64,000 bases of DNA, from contig BLAL01000172.1 in assembly GCA_015698045.1 (NCBI GenBank), positions 515,001 to 579,000 on the forward strand, given 5' to 3'. This DNA comes from Rhizophagus clarus (Eukaryota > Glomeromycota > Glomeromycetes > Glomerales > Glomeraceae). Positions 57,673-64,000 of this stretch are shown here, one piece after another. Under the pieces are notes generated by a model. It made no database searches, had not been told where the DNA came from, and saw nothing but the letters and a program-made list of their open reading frames with translations. Numbering within the stretch: the first letter of the stretch is position 1; the number at the start of each line of letters is the position of its first letter. The position numbers were made by a program, and so were the translations under genes.

Positions 57673-57894
57673 ATTTAAACTAAAGCTCTGCATGAGCTGA
57701 GCCAGCTTGCAAGCTGGCTCAAGCTTTTCAAGCTGAGCTAAGCCAAGCCATGATTAAATTGGCTTGGTGGCTCATAAGCCAGCTTGAAAAAGCTTGAGTC
57801 AGGTATTAGGCTTGGCTTGATAAACTCAAGCTGGCAGTGGGCTTAGCTTGAAAAGCTCAAGCCAGCTCATGAGCCAGATCAAGCTCAGCAATTT

Positions 57895-58070
57895 TTTATA
57901 AAAAACGTCGGTACCAATAGTTCTGGCATTTTTTTTTGCAAATTTATATATAAAAAATGCCGGAACTATTTGTTCTGGCACTTTTTGCAATTTTATGAAT
58001 AAAAAACGCCAGTACCAATAGTTCTGGCATTTTTTTTTATGATTTTATAATACAAAACGCTGTTAAGAAT
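57895..58070. repeat. Subterminal palindromic units shared with the 15940 element
   Basis: Units AATGCCGGAACTATTTGTTC, TGGCATTTTTTTTGCAA and TTATATATAAAAAACGCC repeat about three times. One more lies near the other end (62515-62595). Confidence 0.55.
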
Positions 58071-58167
58071 TATTCGGTATAAAGGCAGGGTCATGTGACT
58101 TGCCGATTTAATCAGATAATCTGAATATCTGATCTTTTTTTAATCATTTATCAGTTTATTTTTGTGG

Positions 58168-58565
58168 TATTACCGGACGAAAAGCATGATTGGACTTTTG
58201 GAATTAAGGTAAGGGAGGGGTTGGGGGAGGTGTTTCAGTGTTTTTTTTAACTAATTAAGTATTAACTTTTTTTTTTACTTTTTATAGTGTTGCCAGACGA
58301 AAAGTACAACTGGACTTTTGGAATTAAGGTAAAGGAGGATGGGGAAGTGTTTTTCGGTGTTTTTTTAACTAATTAATTAATTATTTTTTTTTTATTTTTT
58401 TGTAGTGTTACCGAATGAAAGGCACGACCAGACTTTTGAAATTAAGGTAAGGGAGGGTGAGAAGTGTTTTTCGGTGTTTTTTTTAACTAATTAATTAATT
58501 ATTTTTTATTTTTATTTTTTGTAATGTTGCCAGACGAAAGGCACGACCAGACTTTTGGAATTAAG
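58168..58565 (+). repeat. Exon-like array, left part (4 units)
   Basis: 41-nt cores at 58168, 58288, 58406 and 58525 (TGTTGCCAGACGAAAAGCAT, GACCGGACTTTTGGAATTAA, G). Each is preceded by a long T-rich tract ending in TAG (TGG in the first, TAA in the fourth) and followed by GTAAGG or GTAAAG. Spacing is 118-120 bases. Confidence 0.8.
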
Positions 58566-58621
58566 GTAAGGGAGGGTGGGTTAGGGGAGGTGTTTTATTG
58601 TTTTTTTTTTAATTAAATAAG

Positions 58622-58623
58622 TA
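58622..58623. repeat. TA target site of the mariner-like element
   Basis: TA at 58622-58623 and 61323-61324. Joining across the element gives AAATAAGTATTAACTTTTTT, which matches the ordinary spacer of the repeat array. Confidence 0.8.
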
Positions 58624-61322
58624 CGGTTTGGGACATAACAATTCATCAAATAAAAACTGTCCAAATTAAAAATTTAATAAAAATTTTTTGTATGCATATA
58701 TTTAAAATATCTTAACATAGATTAATTGCTGCTAACATAAACTACAAAATGACGTTGAGTTTACTCTGATCGGATATCTAAATCAAAAGTTATTAGCCTG
58801 CAAGATTCGATATTTTCATAATAAAAAGTAGGATTTGAAACATTTAATTCCGGCCAGAATTTGCAAAAATTCTATAATTTAGGCCAGATCTATGACATGA
58901 TCTATTATGTATAAAATGTGGCTATGCGGTAATGCAGATCATAATTTTTTTCCCATGGCACGGCTAAAGAGGCGAACGCAACACTGTCAAAAAATAGCTA
59001 GAAAAAGAAAAAAAGTCGTGGAAGATACTGATAATTCAAGTTCCAATGATAATGACAGCACAGAGGATGAAGTTGAATGGGCTGATAACAAAATCGAAGA
59101 TGAAGCAGAACAAATTTTTTCAGTTTTAATGAAAAGTATGGAAACATTAAAAATGTCTCAACGTCCATTAGTAAATTTGGGAAATTCTCGCACAACTCGA
59201 TATCGACGAAAAATCAAAGCATTGGAAAATCAAAAAAAAAATGGACAAACACTTTTTCAATTATTGCCTAAAAAAAAGGTTCAAGAAAATTTAAATGATG
59301 AAATGCAAGATATTAATATTCATGATGACGAGGAAGTTAATGGAAAAAATAATGATCAATCTATAAAATACGCATCTTTTATTAATCAGATTGAAGATAA
59401 ATTAAAAATTAAAGATCAACAGCTAACTCCAGGATATAAAATGCGGCTTAAAGCAGTTCAATATTACTTTCAGCTTCTTAGGAAAGGACATGCGAAATTA
59501 AAAGCAAGCCAAATTGTTGCAGAACTCTTAAATCGTGGATTATGGTTTGCACGTTATGTTAGAAGTTGGGCTAAAGCATTTAAAAACTATGGTGATATTC
59601 CAAAAGATAACCATGGACAACATCTTAAGGGAAGCAGTATTCTTGATGATGAAGATATTCAGTTAAAAATAGCTTCATATTTGCGACAACACAAATTTGA
59701 TATTACTGTAGATAGCTTTCTTGATTTTATTAGTGAAGAAATTCTTCCTTCTGTTGGTATAGAAAACAAAACAACAATTAGGTATAAATTTATTTATTCC
59801 ATATATTTGAATTTTTTATTAGGATTCTAAATACCTGTTTATATTTTCAGCAAAAAAACAGCAACTCGATGGTTAAAGAAAATGGGATTTATATTTAGCC
59901 GGTATGCAAAAGGTATATATGTTGATGGACATGAAAGAGAGGATGTTGTTGCTTATCGAAAAGAATTTCTTGAAGTTATGGATAGGTATTATATTATTTC
60001 TATTAATGAATAGAAATTATCTATTTTTTTTTTTTAATTAACATAATTTTACTTACAGGTATCAAAAGTTAATGCCAAAATTTATTGGTGAGAAATGCGA
60101 AATTCAAGTTAATCCTGAATTAAAGAATGGTGAACGCTTACATATTCTTGTTACTCATGACGAAACGACTTTCCAATCAAATGATGGACAGAAATCTGGT
60201 TGGAGACCCAAAAATGAGCAACTGTTACGAAAAAAAAGACAAGGATGATCTATTCATGTCAGTGACTTCCTAACAGATACTATCAGAAGATTAAAATTAA
60301 GCAGTGATGTTGTTGACGATGGAATTCCACATGAAGCACGTGTTATAATTAATCCTGGAAAAAATTTTGATGGATGGTGGAATATTGATCAATTAATTGA
60401 TCAGGTATGTATATTAAAAAACAGTTAAAGCAAAATAAATGTCTAAAAATCCTTTTGCAATTATAGATTAAAACTCGAGTAATTCCAATTTTTGAAAAAA
60501 CGCATCCTGGAATGGTTGCAGTATTTGCATTTGATAATTCTTCCAGCCATGCCAAATTAGCTGATGACACTCTTAATGCAGTGTATATGAATCTTAATCC
60601 TGGTGGAAAACAGCCAATAATGCGCGATACCATTTTTAATGGACAAGTTCAAAGTATGGTGTTTCCTGCCAATTATCCAGATGAAAACCTCCGTGGAAAA
60701 CCAAAAGGAATGAGAGTAATTTTGCAAGAACGTGGTTTATGGGGATCTGAATTAAAAGGATTTTGTGGTAATAAAAAGGTATCAATAGAAAATCCAAGGT
60801 GTTGTGCACGTCATGTTTTGGCTGCTCAAGAGGATTTTCTTAATCAAAAACTAATATTGCAAGAAGTTATTGAAGGACTTGGACATAAAGTTATATTTTA
60901 CCCCAAATTTCACTGTGAACTCAACTATATTGAAATGTACTGGGGAGCTTCAAAACGTTATGCTCGGCAGCATTGCAATTATACTTGGAAAGGTTTACAA
61001 GAAACAGTTCCACAAGCATTAGATTCGGTTCCTTTAGACCATATACGAAAATATGCACAAAAATCAGCAAAATTTATGGATTGTTATCGAAAAGGATTAA
61101 CAGGTATGCAAGCTGAATATGTGCTAAAAAAATATAAATCGCATCGAGCTGTTCCAGATTTTATTTTTGAAAATATTGATGAATTAATAAAGTAAAACAT
61201 TTCCCGATATGGTGATTCCATGTTTTTATTTTAACCAATCGCAAATTAGTATTATAAATGTCACGTGATTTTTAGAAAATCTCGATTTGAAACAACTTGA
61301 TGATTTGTTGTGTCTCCAACTA
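58624..61322. mobile_element. Tc1/mariner-type transposon inside the array
   Basis: Flanked by TA. The terminal repeats CGGTTTGGGACATAACAATT and, inverted, TAGTTGGAGACACAACAAAT then share TCATC; most mismatches are transitions. The element is 2.7 kb with one DDE transposase gene in plus orientation. Its exact removal rejoins the spacer of the host array. Confidence 0.75.
58955..61195 (+). pseudogene. DDE transposase (Tc1/mariner-IS630 type), one stop
   Basis: Exons 58955-59781, 59851-59985, 60059-60404 and 60467-61195 join in phase to 679 codons. I prefer the ATG at 58955 (MARLKRRTQ) over 58907. A Lys-rich, acidic N-terminus is followed by a helix-turn-helix region (KASQIVAELLNRG, then TATRWLKKMGF). 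Catalytic motifs of the RNase H-fold DDE type are THDETTF, VFAFDNSSSHAKL and HCELNYIEMYWG, in the order D, D, E. Other family blocks are HEREDVVAYRKEFL, NPGGKQPIMRDTIF and KYKSHR. One TGA at 60246 lies between RQG and SIHVSDF, where CGA fits. Otherwise it is intact, so it was recently active or the stop is recent. Confidence 0.8.
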
Positions 61323-61350
61323 TATTAACTTTTTTTTTATTTTTTTGTAG

Positions 61351-62216
61351 TGTTATCAGATGAAAGGCATGACCGGACTTTTGGAATTAAGGTGAGGGAG
61401 GGTTGGGGAAGGTGTTTCATTATTTTTTTTTAATTAATTAAGTATTAACTTTTTTTTTACTTTTTGTAGTGTTGCCAGACGAAAAGCATGACCGAACTTT
61501 TGGAATTAAGGTAAGGGAGGGTGGGGGAAGTGTTTTTCGGTAATTTTTTTTAACTAATTAATTAATTATTTTTTTTTATTTTTTGTAGTGTTGCCAGACG
61601 AAAAGCATGACCAGACTTTTGGAATTAAGGTAAGAGAAAGTGGGTAAAGTGTCTTTTGTTGTTCTTTTTTTTAACTAATTAATTATTTTTTTTTTATTTT
61701 TTATAGTATTGCCAGACGAAAAGCATGACCGGACTTTTAAAATTAAGGTAAGAGAGGGTGGGTGAGGTGTCTTTCATTGTTCTTTTTTTTAACTAATTAA
61801 TTATTTTTTTTTTACTTTTTGTAGTGTTGCCAGACGAAAGGCACGACCAGACTTTTGAAATTAAGGTAAGGAAAGGTGGGAAGTGTTTTTCAATGTTTTT
61901 TTTAACTAATTAATTAATTATTTTTTATTTTTATTTTTTGTAGTGTTGCCAGATGAAAAGCATGACCAGACTTTTGGAATTAAGGTAAGGGAGGGTGGGT
62001 GAGGTGTCTTTCGTTGTTTTTTTTTTAACTAATTAATTATTTTTTTTACTTTTTGTAGTGTTGCCAGACAAAAAACATGACCGGACTTTTGGAATTAAGG
62101 TAAGGGAGGGTAGGTGAGGTGTCTTTCGTTGTTCTTTTTTTTAACTAATTAATTATTTTTTTTTATTTTTTGTAGTGTTACTGGGCAAAAAACATGACCA
62201 GACTTTTGGAATTAGG
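61351..62216 (+). repeat. Exon-like array, right part (8 units)
   Basis: 41-nt cores at 61351, 61470, 61589, 61707, 61825, 61944, 62059 and 62176, all preceded by T-rich tracts ending in TAG. Seven are followed by GTAAGR or GTGAGG; the last has lost its donor. In one frame all read (L)PDEKHDRTFGIK-like without stops. Variants at the Arg codon are CGG, CAG and, on the left, TGG. Confidence 0.8.
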
Positions 62217-62647
62217 GTATTAAAAACTGAAAAAGAATAATAAAAATAAATAAATTTGGTATAAAATACCGAAAAAAAGTGAAAAAATAAATAAAATAAA
62301 ATAAATTTTAGTAAATACCGAGTAATTTGATTTACCAAAATTAGTATTTTTTAAAAATAAATCCACATATATCTATTATAAACTCTACGCAAACATAATA
62401 TGTGAGTTACTCCCAAATTGACCGATCTATGCAAACTCAATTTGTAGGTTTAAAAAGTAATTTCATATAAACTCTACACAAACCCATATGTGAGTTATAT
62501 TAGTATTATTCGGGGTCCTGTCAGGACCATTAGTTCTGGTATTTTTTTTTTTGTAACTTTACATATAAAACCGCTTAGTTTCGGCTTTTTTTTTGATAAT
62601 AAAGCTTGAGCCAGCTTGAGCCAGCTCAAGCGGAGCTTTAATTTAAA

Positions 62648-64000
62648 CTTAATCTTTGTATTGATCAAATTTTATTTTATTTGTAAAATGATTATTTTTT
62701 CTTTTATTTAATAAATTAATACTTTAAAATAACTTTCTTTAAGAAATCCATATACAAAAATGATGTGTTTTATATATAATTATCATATATTTTTGTAGCT
62801 TCCATATAGCAATTTTGTATATTTAATATATAATTCATTTTTAAATATTTTTTCAAAAAATTAATAAAAATATATATGCCTATATAGAATTTATATGGAA
62901 TTTTTATTTAATAATTTTAGTCATTTCATATTAGGTATCATAATACATAATCACATAATTATTGTTTTATTATGATATATTTTTTGTTTCCCTTTCTATT
63001 TTTATTTTCTCATCTTTTTGATTTTCTTCTAAAAAAAACTTTTTATTTCTTAATTTTCTTCTTACTCACTACTTTTTCTTTTGATAAAAAATAAAAAGTT
63101 TTTTTTTTTATTTTACTCTTTATTTCAACTCCTTCTTTTTAAAAAAATTTATTTTTTTTCCACTTTTTTTTAAAAAAATTTTCATTTTTGGTTCTTTCTA
63201 TTTTTTTTTTTTTATTTTTTTTTAAAAATTTTTTTGTTTTTATTATTCATTTTCCATCTACTTTACTTTTCTTTCTTTTGTAAAATATTTTTTTTTCATT
63301 AATTTTTTTATATTAAAGTTAATATTTTTTTTATTTAATTTTCTTATAAAATAAAAGTCTTTTTTTTTTAAAGGTTAGGTTTAGATTTCTTTTCTTTTTA
63401 TAAGTTAGTTCATTTTTTTTTTTTTTGCAAGATATTTCAAAAACTTTTCTTTTTTTGTAGATTAATTCTGGATTTTTTTACTTTTATAGGTAATTTAATT
63501 TCTTTTTTTATAGTAGACTAGTTTTAAAACTTTTTTTTCTCTATTATTAGTCAATTCTTTTTGTAAGTTATTTTCTTTTCACTGATTAATTTTTTTTTTC
63601 ATGAATTGGTTACTTTTTTTATGAATTGAGTTCTTTCTTTGTTAGTTAATTTCTTTTTTTGCAGATTGATTTCTTTTCTCATGAATTAATTTCTTTTTGT
63701 AGGTTATTTTTTTTCATATTTTTTTTGTAAGAATGCCAAATCTTAGAGATTAACATAAGATAATTCTAGAATTATTATATATATGGTTCAATATGAAAGG
63801 AGTTTAGCTTTTAATAGAATTAAAAAAATGTAATAAGAAATTAAATATTTGTATTAAATAAAATAATATTTGTTTATTTATTATTTAAATATTAATTTAA
63901 TAATAGAAGAATTAACTAGACTTCTTACTTGCAGATCACTTGGCCATTTTTTCAGCAGAAGAACGTTGAAGAAAACTTAGGTTTTTAGTTTTTTGGGCTC
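62648..64000. other. Extremely AT-rich, T-skewed end of the window
   Basis: No gene is seen. From about 63430 to 63720 a degenerate ~30-bp unit like TTAATTTCTTTTTTTGTAGG recurs. The last 70 bases (63931-64000) are the right member of an inverted repeat with 55881-55951. Confidence 0.5.

Larger units (their letters stand above)
57681..62639. mobile_element. hAT-like element with internal repeat array, split by a mariner
   Basis: The 8-bp duplication ATTTAAAC (57673-57680 and 62640-62647) is perfect. Ends read TAAAGCTCTGCATGAGCTGA and, inverted, TAAAGCTCCGCTTGAGCTGG, followed by palindromic AAGCTTGAGCCAGCTC words. Next come subterminal units of the TGCCGGAAC...GTTCTGGCA type (57895-58070 and 62515-62595), like those of the element at 15940. 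The interior is an array of ~119-bp units, interrupted by the mariner at 58624-61322. Without the mariner it is about 2.26 kb. It encodes no hAT transposase, so it is non-autonomous. Confidence 0.75.

Overview
This looks like nuclear DNA from a fungus, most likely an arbuscular mycorrhizal species (Glomeromycotina, Rhizophagus-like). The DNA is extremely AT-rich and full of A/T homopolymers. Genes have short GT-AG introns. The families are ones expanded in those fungi: F-box/LRR proteins, BTB-T1 proteins, a Crinkler-type header, a Kex2-processed secreted repeat protein, and LINE, hAT, CACTA and Tc1/mariner elements. The assignment rests on recognising family sequences, not on a search.

Layout. 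1-5.9 kb: the cut start of a secreted protein and a complete secreted protein made of Kex2-spaced peptide repeats. 9.1-11.1 kb: a damaged gene that appears to join a Crinkler-type N-terminus to a trypsin-like protease. 12.7 kb: a gene cut short by stops. 13.5-30.6 kb: a nest of transposons. A decayed LINE is split by a hAT-like element (15.9-17.3 kb) and by a 12-kb copy of an element called E here (18.2-30.3 kb). That E copy contains a 5'-truncated LINE and a 7-kb CACTA transposon. 31-35 kb: a hAT transposase remnant, AT-rich filler and a poly(A)-tailed LINE-like insertion.

35.5-48.7 kb is the gene-rich part: an amidase with a 7-nt microexon, a small membrane protein, a two-finger GATA-type protein, two F-box paralogues (one frameshifted) and a BTB-T1 protein. 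51.0-54.7 kb is a second E copy that lacks both nested insertions and so gives the empty sites. 57.7-62.6 kb is a hAT-like element carrying a tandem array of exon-like 41-nt units, split by a mariner-type transposon.

Two themes run through the window. First, insertion sites can be read to the base: for six insertions, target duplications or empty sites give the order of events, and in two of these, removing the insert restores a LINE reading frame. Second, the in-frame stops placed in the CACTA and mariner genes are each one C-to-T change from CGA, CAA or CAG. A 48-bp repeat inside a CACTA gene shows this directly, because sister units carry CGA, TGA or CAA at the same codon. This suggests cytosine-deamination or RIP-like decay of repeats.
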